The position numbers were made by a program, and so were the translations under genes. Shown here piece after piece: positions 52,615-63,040 of a DNA stretch of 64,000 nucleotides. Within the stretch, counting starts at the first letter, position 1. Each line of letters begins with the position of its first letter. Under the pieces are notes generated by a model. It did no database searches. It was not told the DNA's origin and saw nothing but the letters and a program-made list of their open reading frames with translations. This DNA is from Mesorhizobium sp. Z1-4 (GTDB lineage Bacteria; Pseudomonadota; Alphaproteobacteria; Rhizobiales; Rhizobiaceae). The stretch spans positions 372,373 through 436,372 of the forward strand of contig NZ_RCIO01000003.1 of the NCBI RefSeq assembly GCF_004000235.1. Reading direction: 5' to 3'.

Positions 52615-55419
52615 CTAGCTCGCCAACGCTTCGATAGGCGGGCAGGTGCACACGAGGTTTCTGTCACCCGCAACATTGTCGATCCGCGAAACGGGCGGCC
52701 AGTATTTGGCTGCCTCAACCGGATCGGCATTCGGATAGGCCGCGACCTGCCGCGAATAGGGATGGCTCCATTCATCGGCTAGTGCGTCGGCTGCCGTATG
52801 CGGTGCGTTGCGCAGCGGATTGTCGTCTGCCGGCCACTCGCCGGAAGCAACCTTGGCCGCCTCGTCGGCAATCGCGATCATCGCCTCGCAGAAGCGGTCG
52901 AGCTCCTCCTTGGGCTCCGACTCCGTCGGTTCCACCATCAGCGTTCCCGCGACCGGCCATGACATGGTCGGCGCGTGGAAGCCGTAGTCGATCAGCCGCT
53001 TGGCGATGTCCTCGACAGTGACGCCTGCGCTGTCCTTCAGCACGCGGGTATCGAGAATGCACTCATGTGCGACACGGTTGTTGCGGCCCTGATAAAGCAC
53101 CGGATAGTGGGATTTCAGCTGTTCGGCCACGTAGTTGGCCGACAGGATCGCCATCTCCGTTGCGTGTTTCAGACCGTCGGCACCCATCATGCGGATATAC
53201 ATCCAGGTGATAGGCAGGATCGACGCGCTACCGAAGGGAGCTGCCGCGACCGCGCCGTCCGAACCGAGGCCGACATGGCCGGGGAGAAAGGGCGCCAGAT
53301 GCGCCTTCACGCCGATCGGGCCGATGCCCGGACCGCCGCCGCCATGCGGGATACAGAAGGTCTTGTGCAGGTTCATGTGGCAGACATCGGCGCCCAGATC
53401 GCCAGGGCGCGCGAGGCCAACCAATGCGTTGAGATTGGCGCCGTCCAGATAAACCTGGCCGCCATGTTCGTGAATAACGGCGCACATGTCGCGCACGCCT
53501 TCCTCGAATACGCCATGGGTGGACGGGTAAGTGATCATCAGCGCCGCCAGCCTTTCGGCATGCTCAGCGGCCTTCGCCTTCAGGTCCTCGACATCGATGT
53601 CGCCGCTCTCGGTGCACTTCACCACGACCACATCGAGCCCAGCCATCGAAGCGCTGGCCGGATTGGTGCCATGCGCGGAGGAGGGGATAAGGCAGACGGT
53701 GCGGTTTTCGCCTCCGTTCGCGCGATGCCAGGCGCGGATGGCGAGCAGGCCGGCATATTCGCCCTGGCTGCCTGCGTTGGGCTGCAGAGACACCGCATCA
53801 AAACCCGTAATCTCGCCCAGCCAGTTTTCCAGTTGATCGGTCATCTTGCGGTAGCCGGCGGCATGTTCGGCCGGCGCGAAGGGATGCAGGTTGGCAACTG
53901 TCGGCCAGCTCACCGGCTGCATCTCTGCCGCGGCGTTGAGCTTCATCGTGCAGGAGCCGAGCGGGATCATGGCACGGTCGAGCGCCAGATCCTTGTCAGC
54001 CAGCCGCCGCAGGAAGCGCATCATGCCGGTTTCCGACCGGTTCTGGTGGAACACCGGCTGGGTCATGAAATGCTCGGCATCGCGCGGTTTGCCGGGCAGG
54101 GCGGTTGCCTCTGCAGCCTGCGCCCTCGCGCCGAACAGCTCACAAAGCGCTGCAAGGTCGTCTTCGGTCGAGGTTTCGTCGAAGGTGATGCTGAGCCGGT
54201 CGTCGCCCAGCACGCGCAACAGGCGGCCGGATTTCTCCGCGGCTGCGGCAATCGCTTTCGCCTTGCCGGGAACCGTTGCCGTCACGGTGTCGAAGTGCCG
54301 GCCGCCCGCAACTTCGACACCCGCTTTGGCGAGTGCCGACGCGAAGCGCGTGGCAAGGGCGTGGATATCGCCCGCAATACGCTGCAGTCCCTCGGGCCCG
54401 TGCCAGATCGCGTAGGCCGCTGCCATGTTAGCGAGCAGCGCCTGCGCGGTGCAGATGTTGGATGTCGCCTTGTCGCGGCGGATGTGCTGCTCGCGCGTTT
54501 GCAGCGCGAGCCTGTATCCCGGGCGGCCATGCGCGTCGACGGACTGTCCGACGAGACGGCCGGGCATCAGACGGGTCAGGCGGTCGGAAACCGCGCAGTA
54601 AGCGGCGTGCGGGCCGCCATAGCCCATAGGCACGCCGAAGCGCTGCATGGAGCCGACAGCAATCTCCGCACCATGGTCTGCGGGCGGTTCCATTAGCGTC
54701 AGTGCAAGCGGGTCGGCGACGAAAACAACGACGACATCGGCTGCCTTAGCCTGGCCGATCAGGTCTGCATGATCGGAATAGACGCCATTGGTGTCCGGCC
54801 ATGGAACGAAGAGAGCGGCGGCGGTGTCGTCGACGCCGTCTGTGTCGATGGCGATCTCCAGCGGCTCAGCGCGCGTTTTCAACACATCGACAGTCTGCGG
54901 ATGCAATTCGCCGGCGAGCACTATGCGGTTGCGTTTGCCGCGGTGGTGGCGCCACGCAATACCCATCGCCTCGGCGGCGGCGGTCGCCTCATCGAGCAGC
55001 GATGCGGAAGCGACAGGCAGGCCCGTCAGCTCCGCAACCAGCGTCTGAAAATGGAACAGCATCTCCAGCCGGCCCTGGCTGATCTCGGACTGGTAGGGCG
55101 TATAGGCCGTGTACCAGGCCGGGTTCTCGAACATGTTGCGCAGCATGACCGGCGGCACATGCACACCGTGATAGCCGGCACCGATGAAACTCTTCGACAG
55201 TCTGTTGTCCGCCATGATTGCCGAAAGCTCGGCAAGTGCCTCGGCCTCGGATGCCGCCGCCGGCAGATCGAGCGGACGGTCGAGCCGGATCGATTTCGGC
55301 ACGGTCTGGCCGATCAGGGCATCGAGCGAGGTCATGCCGAGCGCGTTGAGCATTGCGCGCGTGTCCTGCGGGCCGGGTCCGATATGACGGCCGGCGAAGG
55401 GAAGTGACGGTGCGGTCAT
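52615..55419 (-). CDS. gcvP: Glycine dehydrogenase (decarboxylating), P protein
   Basis: A 934-residue single-chain P protein of the glycine cleavage system, covering both halves of the split form. The PLP lysine is Lys686 in [34 protein letters not shown] is the family N-terminus. It decarboxylates glycine and passes the aminomethyl group to GcvH. The ATG at 55419 is preferred to a TTG at 55437; it lies 10 bases after gcvH. Confidence 0.97.
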   Translation of the reverse strand: MTAPSLPFAGRHIGPGPQDTRAMLNALGMTSLDALIGQTVPKSIRLDRPLDLPAAASEAEALAELSAIMADNRLSKSFIGAGYHGVHVPPVMLRNMFENPAWYTAYTPYQSEISQGRLEMLFHFQTLVAELTGLPVASASLLDEATAAAEAMGIAWRHHRGKRNRIVLAGELHPQTVDVLKTRAEPLEIAIDTDGVDDTAAALFVPWPDTNGVYSDHADLIGQAKAADVVVVFVADPLALTLMEPPADHGAEIAVGSMQRFGVPMGYGGPHAAYCAVSDRLTRLMPGRLVGQSVDAHGRPGYRLALQTREQHIRRDKATSNICTAQALLANMAAAYAIWHGPEGLQRIAGDIHALATRFASALAKAGVEVAGGRHFDTVTATVPGKAKAIAAAAEKSGRLLRVLGDDRLSITFDETSTEDDLAALCELFGARAQAAEATALPGKPRDAEHFMTQPVFHQNRSETGMMRFLRRLADKDLALDRAMIPLGSCTMKLNAAAEMQPVSWPTVANLHPFAPAEHAAGYRKMTDQLENWLGEITGFDAVSLQPNAGSQGEYAGLLAIRAWHRANGGENRTVCLIPSSAHGTNPASASMAGLDVVVVKCTESGDIDVEDLKAKAAEHAERLAALMITYPSTHGVFEEGVRDMCAVIHEHGGQVYLDGANLNALVGLARPGDLGADVCHMNLHKTFCIPHGGGGPGIGPIGVKAHLAPFLPGHVGLGSDGAVAAAPFGSASILPITWMYIRMMGADGLKHATEMAILSANYVAEQLKSHYPVLYQGRNNRVAHECILDTRVLKDSAGVTVEDIAKRLIDYGFHAPTMSWPVAGTLMVEPTESEPKEELDRFCEAMIAIADEAAKVASGEWPADDNPLRNAPHTAADALADEWSHPYSRQVAAYPNADPVEAAKYWPPVSRIDNVAGDRNLVCTCPPIEALAS

Positions 55420-55429
55420 AGGAGGTGCC

Positions 55430-55798
55430 TCAGCCAATCATTGCCTGGTAGCCGGCCTCGTCCATGAGGCCTTCAAGCTGCGTTTCGTCGGCGAGCTTCA
55501 TCTTCCAGAGCCAGCCATCGCCGGCCGCCGCGGAGTTCACGAGCGCCGGGTCGTCATTCAGCTTTTCGTTGACGGCGGTCACGTCGCCATCGACCGGGGC
55601 ATAAACGTCGGAAGCGGCTTTCACCGATTCCACCACCACCGCGGCGTCGCCCTTCGAGAGCGATTTGCCTACTTCCGGCAGCTCTACGAAAACCAGATCG
55701 CCGAGCTGTTCCTGCGCGTAGTCGGTAATGCCGACCGTGGCGACGCCGTTGTCGACGCTGATCCATTCGTGATCGTCGGTGTAATAGACAGTGGCCAT
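55430..55798 (-). CDS. gcvH: Glycine cleavage system H protein
   Basis: A 122-residue lipoyl carrier. The lipoylated residue is Lys60 in [10 protein letters not shown]. It starts at [13 protein letters not shown] and sits 5 bases after gcvT. A longer reading frame extending into gcvT is a shadow. Confidence 0.97.
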   Translation of the reverse strand: MATVYYTDDHEWISVDNGVATVGITDYAQEQLGDLVFVELPEVGKSLSKGDAAVVVESVKAASDVYAPVDGDVTAVNEKLNDDPALVNSAAAGDGWLWKMKLADETQLEGLMDEAGYQAMIG

Positions 55799-55803
55799 CA
55801 GGC

Positions 55804-56907
55804 TTATCCTTTGCGGTAGTGATGAGGAGTGAAGGGAAGGGGGTGGATGCGGACCGGGATGCGGTTGCCGCGGACCTCGGCGAAAAGCTCCGCCTCGGCC
55901 TTGATGAGATCGGTCTGGACATAGCCCATCGCCACCGGTGCGCCGGCCGAGGGGCCGAAGCCGCCGGAGGTGATCTGCCCGGCCGGTCCGCCGCTGCTGT
56001 CGACGAGCGGCGTTCCTGCGCGAACCGGCTGCCGGCCTTCCGGCATCAGGCCGACGCGCTTTCGCGAAGCACCTGTGGCGCGCGCGGCAACCAGCGCCTG
56101 CGATCCTACATAGGTGCCGCCGTCGCGCAGCTCCTTGGGAATTGTCCAGAGAAGCGCGGCTTCGACCGGCGTGATATCGGCCGTAATATCCTGGCCATGG
56201 AGGCACAGCCCGGCCTCCAGCCGAAGACTGTCTCGGGCGGCGAGGCCGATCCACATGACGCGTTCATCGGCAAGCAGCTTTTCAGCCATTTCGGTTGCAT
56301 CGGCGACTGGCATGGCAAGCTCGAAGCCGTCTTCGCCGGTATAGCCCGAGCGGCTGGCGAACCAGCCCTCGCGTGGCTCGAAGCCCTGCATGAAATAAAG
56401 GTGCGAGAGATCGAGGCCGCAGTCCTTCAGAACCGCTTCGGCGGCCGGCCCCTGAAGAGCGAGGAAGACGCGGTCGAGCGGCTCGATGGCGCAATCATGG
56501 CCCTTCGCCAGCTCTCGCAAATGCGCTTCGTCGCTCTCCGCGTTGCCCGCATTGGCAACGACCTTGAAGCGGGCGGGGCCGAGGCGGGTGACGATGAGAT
56601 CGTCCAGAATGCCGGCGGTATCGTTGAGCAGAAGCGTCAGCTTCGACTGTCCCGTGCCAAGCTGCGCTGGATCCAGTGGGCATGCGCGCGCCAAGAGCTT
56701 CTCGGCGTCAGGCCCTTCGAGATCGAACAGCCGCATATGCGAAATGTCGAAGAGACCGGCATGCTCGCGCGTATGAAGGTGTTCCTTCATCACGCCGGCC
56801 GGGTAAGTGATAGGCATTGACCAGCCGACAAAGCCGCCAAAGCGCGCGCCGGCACTCTCATGCAGATGTTTGAGAGGTAGTTCTTTCAGTTCGCCCGCGT
56901 CTCCCAT
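55804..56907 (-). CDS. gcvT: Glycine cleavage system T protein (aminomethyltransferase)
   Basis: A 367-residue tetrahydrofolate-dependent enzyme that releases ammonia and makes 5,10-methylenetetrahydrofolate. Motifs are [30 protein letters not shown] and, in the C-terminal domain, [15 protein letters not shown]. The ATG at 56907 ([11 protein letters not shown]) is chosen; GGAGGG lies just upstream. It is directly downstream of a tandem glycine riboswitch. Confidence 0.96.
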   Translation of the reverse strand: MGDAGELKELPLKHLHESAGARFGGFVGWSMPITYPAGVMKEHLHTREHAGLFDISHMRLFDLEGPDAEKLLARACPLDPAQLGTGQSKLTLLLNDTAGILDDLIVTRLGPARFKVVANAGNAESDEAHLRELAKGHDCAIEPLDRVFLALQGPAAEAVLKDCGLDLSHLYFMQGFEPREGWFASRSGYTGEDGFELAMPVADATEMAEKLLADERVMWIGLAARDSLRLEAGLCLHGQDITADITPVEAALLWTIPKELRDGGTYVGSQALVAARATGASRKRVGLMPEGRQPVRAGTPLVDSSGGPAGQITSGGFGPSAGAPVAMGYVQTDLIKAEAELFAEVRGNRIPVRIHPLPFTPHHYRKG

Positions 56908-56954
56908 AGGCCCTCCAGACAAGCGCACGCAATTCTGCTTTCGCAGCGTTTCGT

Positions 56955-57136
56955 GCCCCTCTGTCGGAAGCCTGAGAGACTCGCGCAGCCGGAACTCTGT
57001 CGACCACGCTTACACCTTCGGCGCGGGGCATATGCCCCGACTTTCCAGAGTGTCGTTACCGATCCGCGGTACGTTTGCCTGAGAGATTTCGGGCGATTTC
57101 CCCTTCGGCGGCAGCCTGAGCTGCTCTCTCCCGCGG
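56955..57136 (-). ncRNA. Tandem glycine riboswitch (gcvT element)
   Basis: On the minus strand two aptamers follow each other. The first has GGGAGAGAGC at its start, CCGAAGG (57102-57108), TCTCTCAGGC and ACTCTGGAAA at its end. The second has CCGAAGG (57015-57021), GTCTCTCAGGC and GACAGAGGGG at its end. The CCGAAGG and CTCTCAGG signatures and the pairing of first and last segments are those of the glycine riboswitch. It ends 48 bases before the gcvT ATG and is expected to switch gcvTHP on when glycine is high. Confidence 0.95.
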
Positions 57137-57169
57137 GCCGGCAGGATCTTTTGGATCCTCGACGCCGGC
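57137..57169 (-). repeat. Bipartite hairpin upstream of the glycine riboswitch
   Basis: GCCGGC (57137-57142) pairs with GCCGGC (57164-57169), and AGGATC (57143-57148) pairs with GATCCT (57154-57159), leaving a 4-base bulge CGAC and a TTTTG loop. It is adjacent to the riboswitch and may lie at the very 5' end of its transcript. Confidence 0.5.
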
Positions 57170-57170
57170 G

Positions 57171-57199
57171 ACGCTAGCCTAACGCGCCGCCTTTGTCAC
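57171..57199 (-). promoter_or_regulatory. Candidate promoter of the gcvTHP transcript
   Basis: GTGACA (57194-57199) and TAGCGT (57171-57176) are 17 bases apart on the minus strand. The -35 box resembles TTGACA; the -10 box is a poorer match to TATAAT. Position just upstream of the riboswitch is as expected. Confidence 0.35.
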
Positions 57200-57223
57200 C
57201 TGTCACGTCACTTCATGCCAAGG

Positions 57224-57239
57224 CCGTGCAAATGCACGG
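57224..57239. terminator. Hairpin after the HTH regulator gene
   Basis: CCGTGC (57224-57229) and GCACGG (57234-57239) enclose AAAT, followed on the plus strand by GTTTT. It is 5 bases beyond the HTH gene stop (minus strand) and would separate that transcript from the riboswitch. The T-run favours the plus direction, where no gene leads into it. Confidence 0.45.
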
Positions 57240-57243
57240 GTTT

Positions 57244-57627
57244 TCAGGCGCCTGAGGTGAGGCGCTGCATGTCGCGCTCGATCTTGGCAGCGACTTTCGC
57301 CGATTCGCTCTGCAGCCGGCGCAAGCGCTCCAGCTGCAGCGATACGGACTTATAGAGCTCGGCGCGGCTTTCGTCGTTCGGGCCAGCGCCGACGCCGTGC
57401 AGGAGCCATGACAGGCTCACATCGAGAACGCCTGCGAGCATCGAAAGACGGTTGGCGCGCGGCTGCGAGCGGTCGTTTTCCCATGCTTGAACGGTGTTGG
57501 ACTGAACGCCGAGACGGCGCGCCAGCTCAGCAAGCGAGAGACCTGCGGCATCGCGGGCGCGCAGCATACGGCCGCCCATCGTGTCGTTGTCGGGGACGTC
57601 GGAATAGATCGTGGCGGTGTCGGACAC
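57244..57627 (-). CDS. Helix-turn-helix (Xre/Cro-type) transcriptional regulator
   Basis: A 127-residue protein if begun at the GTG at 57627, which has AAGGAG nine bases upstream. The HTH covers about residues 20-75, with LSLAELARRLGVQSNTVQAW as the helix-turn-helix. The C-terminal part is a helical, coiled-coil-like stretch (LQLERLRRLQSESAKVAAKI). The longer ATG frame to 57858 has no supporting site. Its targets are unknown; the riboswitch promoter lies immediately downstream. Confidence 0.85.
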   Translation of the reverse strand: MSDTATIYSDVPDNDTMGGRMLRARDAAGLSLAELARRLGVQSNTVQAWENDRSQPRANRLSMLAGVLDVSLSWLLHGVGAGPNDESRAELYKSVSLQLERLRRLQSESAKVAAKIERDMQRLTSGA

Positions 57628-57818
57628 CGTTAAACGCTCCTTGTTGGGGTGATTTTTGTTGCGCGCATGGCGCTGTGGGCTGGAACATAGCCATCGAGCC
57701 GCCAGACGCAAGGTCACGGCCCGGAATTGCGCGATTTGACGCGCTTTTGCGTTATTTTTCGCAAGGAAAGGAGAGAATCGGCCGTCTGGTTGCGGCCGAT
57801 CTCCAGGGTGTCGGCGTG

Positions 57819-58613
57819 TCAGATGCCGGCGTACCACTCGTAGCCGCGGTCTTCCCAATAGCCGCCCTTGCCGAAACCGAATGCAGCCAGATCGGAAACG
57901 ACCTCGATGGCGCGGATATACTTGGCCATCTTGTAGCCGAGCTGGCGTTCGACGCGCAGGCGCAGCGGCGCGCCATTTGAGACCGGAAGCCGTTCGTCGT
58001 TCATCCCGTAAGCGAGGATCGTCTGCGGGTGGCGCGCATCCACGAGGTCGATGGATTCGTAGTATTTCACCTCGCCGGAGAGGCCGCGTTCGATCGTATC
58101 AAGGCAGTGGAAGACGATGTAACGCGCTTCCGATTTCACCACTGCGAGATCGAGAACCTGCGACAGCGGCACGCCGGTCCACTTGGCGATGCAGCTCCAT
58201 CCTTCGACGCAGTCGTGTCGCGTGATCTGGGTGCGCGCCGGCATGGTCATCAGTTCGACCAATGACAGCGAGAGCGGCTTTTGCACCATGCCGCCGACCT
58301 CCAGCCGGTAGTCGGCGAAAGCGTTTGCGGAAAGCGCCTTATAGGTGTCGTCGGCCGGCGCCGTGATGCCGTTTGGCCGCATGGGCTGGCGGATATCGGC
58401 TTCGGCGAACTCCTGGGCCAGCGAGTGGCCGCCGATCAGAAAACGCTGCACCCGGTAGGAGAGCCCGTTGGCCGTGCTCTCCATGAAGTTGCGGACCGGG
58501 CTTCTGCCCGCCAGCACGCCATCGAAGGCGTCACAGCCCGAAACGAGCGCGGAGGTGCCGGCGACCGAGCCAATCGTCAGCAGTTTGCGGCGGTTCATCA
58601 TGATCCTGCTCAT
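57819..58613 (-). CDS. Molybdopterin-dependent sulfite-oxidase/MsrP-like oxidoreductase, Tat-exported
   Basis: A 264-residue protein of the sulfite oxidase/YedY (MsrP) superfamily. The N-terminus NRRKLLTIG carries a twin-arginine signal, and LVSGC (Cys27) could be a lipobox, so a Tat-exported lipoprotein is possible. Cys135 in RHDCVEGWS is the likely molybdenum ligand. PLRLRVERQLGYKMAKYI is the superfamily C-terminal motif. The ATG at 58613 has GAGGAG seven bases upstream. It is one base after a cytochrome b gene, which probably delivers electrons, and needs the cofactor made by MoaC/MoeA. Confidence 0.88.
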   Translation of the reverse strand: MSRIMMNRRKLLTIGSVAGTSALVSGCDAFDGVLAGRSPVRNFMESTANGLSYRVQRFLIGGHSLAQEFAEADIRQPMRPNGITAPADDTYKALSANAFADYRLEVGGMVQKPLSLSLVELMTMPARTQITRHDCVEGWSCIAKWTGVPLSQVLDLAVVKSEARYIVFHCLDTIERGLSGEVKYYESIDLVDARHPQTILAYGMNDERLPVSNGAPLRLRVERQLGYKMAKYIRAIEVVSDLAAFGFGKGGYWEDRGYEWYAGI

Positions 58614-58614
58614 C

Positions 58615-59466
58615 TCAGCGCTCCTCATTTTCGGTTGCGTCGGCCCTGTACCAGCCGGTGATTATCGAGCGCAGCTCGTTGATTGGACCGGCCGCCAGCA
58701 CCATCACGATGTGGATGACGAAGAAGCCGACCAGCAGAAGCATCGTGACGAAGTGGATCGTGCGCGCCGTCTGCCGGCCACCCAGAATATCCGCCAGCCA
58801 CGGGGCGGCGGCGTTGAAGCCAGGCGACATTGCCAGCCCCGTCGCGATCATCAGCGGCATGAGAACCAGTAGCACGCCCGCATAGCTCAGCTTCTGCAGC
58901 ACGTTGTATTCGCGGCGATGGTGGAAGCGCAGCCGCAGATGGTCGGCGAGATCGCGTGGCAATGCGCGGATGTCGCGCCATCGCGGCAGGATATCGCGGC
59001 GGAAGTGGCCGCTCACCAGCGCGGCAACGAGCCATGTGATCAGGGTGATCGCGAATATCCAGGCGAAGAAGAAATGCACCACGCGGCCGGTCGCGAGGTC
59101 GTAATAGGAGGGGATCGTCATCCAGCCGGGAAAAGCTCGATTCTGGATTATGCCGTTGTCATCTCGATAGAGGCCGAGCCAGCCCGACGTGTCGAACTTG
59201 GTGCCCAGCAGTTCGACAAATCCCCTGCGGCCGGCATCCGGTGTGCGCTCGCCACCGATGCGCAGGACAGCGTTGTCGAATGCGAAGCCAGACTGATCGC
59301 CGATGTAAAGCGCGGGATGTGCGTTGAATATCTGCAGCCCGCTCAGAAGAAGGAAGAACAGGCTGAGAGCCCAGACCCAGTGCGTGAGGCGCGTTGCCAG
59401 CGTCTGTTTGTAGATCAGCTTGCCGGCCTTTGGCCTGGCCTCTTGTGTTTCGCTCGGCTCCGACAT
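58615..59466 (-). CDS. Cytochrome b561-type membrane protein (electron donor to the MsrP-like enzyme)
   Basis: A 283-residue protein with about four membrane helices: 30-47, 128-150, 190-215 and 235-257. Histidines suited to haem b are in RLTHWVWALS, GRVVHFFFAW and TIHFVTMLLL. A long first periplasmic loop (about 50-125) separates the first two helices. AGGAGCAG precedes the ATG at 59466. It would take electrons from quinol to the adjacent molybdoenzyme. Confidence 0.88.
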   Translation of the reverse strand: MSEPSETQEARPKAGKLIYKQTLATRLTHWVWALSLFFLLLSGLQIFNAHPALYIGDQSGFAFDNAVLRIGGERTPDAGRRGFVELLGTKFDTSGWLGLYRDDNGIIQNRAFPGWMTIPSYYDLATGRVVHFFFAWIFAITLITWLVAALVSGHFRRDILPRWRDIRALPRDLADHLRLRFHHRREYNVLQKLSYAGVLLVLMPLMIATGLAMSPGFNAAAPWLADILGGRQTARTIHFVTMLLLVGFFVIHIVMVLAAGPINELRSIITGWYRADATENEER

Positions 59467-59544
59467 CTCTGCTCCTCCCGCTCCAACCGTTATTTCGTGT
59501 CGTCGGGTTCAGGAACGGCATTATCTACCGTCGAGTTTCGGGAT

Positions 59545-59580
59545 GGCGATCACCTTAACTTCAAATCGAGCGTGATCGCC
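59545..59580. repeat. Perfect 9-base inverted repeat after the DUF188 gene
   Basis: GGCGATCAC (59545-59553) and GTGATCGCC (59572-59580) face each other across 18 bases. The second arm touches the DUF188 stop codon, and the first lies 79 bases before the cytochrome b start on the same strand. It could be a terminator or an operator of the cytochrome/molybdoenzyme operon. Confidence 0.5.
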
Positions 59581-60050
59581 TAGTCCCCGGCAGCGCGGAC
59601 GGCGCGCCGCACAAGCTGATCCAGCGCGGAGAGAAATGCCGACCGGTCGCGCGCCGAGAAGCCCGGATTGTAGCCCTTGATCTCGCCCGTCTCGCGCAGG
59701 TGCTGTTTGAGATCGCGCATCGCGACAGCCATGCCGATGCTCTCTTCCGTGAAAAGACGGCCTGTCGGTGCGATCGCGGTCGCTTCAGCTTCCACAGTGC
59801 GTGCGGCGAGCGGCACATCGGAGGTCACGACAATGTCGCCCGGCTGGAGTTGCTCCACGATCCAGTCGTCGGCAGCGTCGGCGCTCTTGGCCACCACGAC
59901 ATGCCGTACCATGGGGTCGCGGGACGGGCGCAAGCCGCCGTTCGAAACGAACGTCACCACGATGCCGTGACGCGCGGCGACACGCGTTGCCTCGTCCTTT
60001 ACCGGGCAGGCGTCGGCGTCGACGTAAAGAACGGGAGCATCAGAGGGCAA
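59580..60050 (-). CDS. YaiI/YqxD family (DUF188) protein
   Basis: A 156-residue protein with the DUF188 pattern VLYVDADACPVKDEATRVA at the start, SADAADDWIVEQLQPGDIVVTSDVPLA in the middle and RDRSAFLSALDQLVRRA at the end (quoted in parts). The fold is PIN-like and nuclease activity has been suggested for the family, but its role is unknown. Its first 11 bases overlap the end of the upstream AAA ATPase gene. Confidence 0.9.
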   Translation of the reverse strand: MPSDAPVLYVDADACPVKDEATRVAARHGIVVTFVSNGGLRPSRDPMVRHVVVAKSADAADDWIVEQLQPGDIVVTSDVPLAARTVEAEATAIAPTGRLFTEESIGMAVAMRDLKQHLRETGEIKGYNPGFSARDRSAFLSALDQLVRRAVRAAGD

Positions 60051-60594
60051 TGGCGACCTCGTCCTCCAGAAAAGCCAGACGCTCGGCCACCGGCGCTAGC
60101 GGCAGTTCGATCAGATCGTAGCCGAGCTCGCTGTAGGCGTTGGCGATGCATTCGAACGTGTGCACGGCCTCGCTCCAGTCCTGCTGCCGCTGATTGTCCT
60201 GGACATAGATGTCGCGCCAGGGCGGTGCCAGAAATACCTTGCGATTGTAGCAGAAAAGTTCGGCGGCACGGTAGAAATGCTCTGCATCCTCGATGCCGAC
60301 AAGCCGGCAATATCCGACCAGGTCCGGCACGCCGCGGTCGAACAGAAAGGCCCCGTCTGACGCCGCAAATAGCTGGTGATTCTGCATGTCGCGGTCGAGC
60401 ATCAGCTCCGCATATGCGGCGCTATCGGCGTAGTGGAGGGCGCGGCCTCCTATTGCTTCCTGCAGCCTGATGATGGCTCGCCCGGATTCCGGCACGGTGC
60501 GATATCCCGCCGTCGCAGCTGCCTCCAGCAGGGTGGTTTTGCCCGCGCCTGGGCCGCCCGTGACGACAAACAGGTTATTGCCAGCAGGAATCAT
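60040..60594 (-). CDS. AAA family ATPase / P-loop kinase-like protein
   Basis: A 184-residue protein with Walker A GGPGAGKTT at about 13-21 and FLFDRGVPD as the Walker B/lid region. This is the AAA_28 type of predicted nucleotide kinase or P-loop ATPase found widely in bacteria; the substrate is unknown. It overlaps the DUF188 gene by 11 bases, suggesting coupled expression. Confidence 0.88.
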   Translation of the reverse strand: MIPAGNNLFVVTGGPGAGKTTLLEAAATAGYRTVPESGRAIIRLQEAIGGRALHYADSAAYAELMLDRDMQNHQLFAASDGAFLFDRGVPDLVGYCRLVGIEDAEHFYRAAELFCYNRKVFLAPPWRDIYVQDNQRQQDWSEAVHTFECIANAYSELGYDLIELPLAPVAERLAFLEDEVAIAL

Positions 60595-60694
60595 GCTGTG
60601 GCCTCTTCAGTCATTGTCGGGAACGTGCGCCGGCGAGTGCCTGCACCTCAATTTAGTTCCGCTGCGCGATGCGGTAAAGCGCCTTTGCCGACGA

Positions 60695-61717
60695 TCAGCC
60701 GAAACGCTTGCGCGCCAGCTCGGCGCCTGCGCCAAGCGCCCGCAGTTTGCCTTCCGCCACCTCGCGTGACAGCGGCGCCAGCCCGCAATTGGTGCAGGGC
60801 TGAATTCGTTCCGCATCGGCGTGGCCGAGTGCGGTTTCAATGACGGAGGCAACTTCTTCAGGTGTTTCTATCTTGTTGCTGGCAACGTCGATCGAGCCGA
60901 CGAGCAGCTCCTTGTCGGGCAACAGCTCGATCAGCGAAATCGGCACGTGCGAGTTGGCGCATTCGAGCGACACCTGATCGATCTTCGAGGCGTTGATGGC
61001 CGGGAATATCTGCTCATATTGCCGCCACTCGTCGCCCAGCGTTTTCTTCCACTCGATGTTGGCCTCGATGCCGTAGCCATAACAAATGTGCACCGCTGTC
61101 CGGCATTTGAGGCCACGCGCTGCGCGCTCAAGCGTCGCGATGCCCCATTCGCAGGCGTCGTCCATGAACGCATTGAAGGCCGGTTCGTCGAACTGGATGA
61201 CGTCGCAGCCGGCTGCTTCGAGCTCGAGCGCTTCCTCATTGAGTATTTCGGCAAAGGCCATCGCCATGTCGGCACGGCGGCCATAATGGCCGTCGGCCAG
61301 CGTGTCGCAGATCGTCATCGGGCCGGGCAGAGTGAATTTCAGGTGGCCGGTCGCATGTTCGCGGCAGAAAGCCGCCTCGTCGCGGTGCACCGGGCGGCTG
61401 CGCTTCGGCGGCGCGGTAACCGTCGGCACATCCACGACATAACGATTGTTTCGGATGCCCATTTTGGTCTTGAGGTCCCAGTCGATGCCCTCGATCGTTT
61501 CCAGGAAGCCGTGCACGAAATGGGTGCGGAACTGCTCGCCGTCCGACACGGTGGCGATGCCGGCCTCTTCCTGCAGCTTGATCCAGATGAGCGCGGCGTC
61601 GCGCTTGGCCTGTTCGAGCGCGCCGCCTTCAAGCTTCCATTTCGGCCAGAGCTTTTCTGTTTCCGCCAGCCATCCCGGCTTGGGCAGGCTGCCGGCGATG
61701 GTGGGCGGAAAAAGCAT
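60695..61717 (-). CDS. Core (cobalamin-independent) methionine synthase, MesD-like
   Basis: A 340-residue MetE C-terminal-domain protein without the N-terminal folate domain. Zinc ligands match MetE: His210 and Cys212 (AVHICYGYG), Glu235 (QYEQIF) and Cys311 (PCTNCGLAP). IAGSLPKPGWLAETEKLW and QFDEPAFNAF agree with the MesD group of folate-independent core methionine synthases. MesD in other bacteria needs a DUF1852 partner (MesX), which is not in this window. It starts 11 bases after frmA, so the two are cotranscribed. Other methyltransfer activity cannot be excluded. Confidence 0.8.
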   Translation of the reverse strand: MLFPPTIAGSLPKPGWLAETEKLWPKWKLEGGALEQAKRDAALIWIKLQEEAGIATVSDGEQFRTHFVHGFLETIEGIDWDLKTKMGIRNNRYVVDVPTVTAPPKRSRPVHRDEAAFCREHATGHLKFTLPGPMTICDTLADGHYGRRADMAMAFAEILNEEALELEAAGCDVIQFDEPAFNAFMDDACEWGIATLERAARGLKCRTAVHICYGYGIEANIEWKKTLGDEWRQYEQIFPAINASKIDQVSLECANSHVPISLIELLPDKELLVGSIDVASNKIETPEEVASVIETALGHADAERIQPCTNCGLAPLSREVAEGKLRALGAGAELARKRFG

Positions 61718-61728
61718 GGAGTGGACCC

Positions 61729-62856
<1,128 letters not shown>

Positions 62857-62871
62857 TATCCAGATTTCCTT

Positions 62872-62888
62872 CGCAAATGATATTTGCG
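62872..62888. promoter_or_regulatory. Candidate operator palindrome in front of frmA
   Basis: CGCAAAT (62872-62878) and ATTTGCG (62882-62888) are a perfect 7-base inverted repeat around GAT, partly adjoining the frmA ribosome site (15 bases before the ATG). It could bind a formaldehyde- or thiol-responsive repressor; none is encoded nearby. Confidence 0.45.
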
Positions 62889-63040
62889 CACGGTTTCAGC
62901 TTTCGCCGGTGCGATCAAGGCCCTCAGCTGCGCTGACCGGTGCTGGCGAGCGTGCCATGCGCAGCCGCTCTGCAAAGATGCGCCTTGACGCCTCAAACCC
63001 GGTCCATAAAACGGATAGGCGTCAGGAGGCCGGTGGCTGC

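Noticed and set aside
52975-54696. Open frame of 573 codons opposite gcvP
   Set aside because: Shadow of gcvP, which is complete and well supported.
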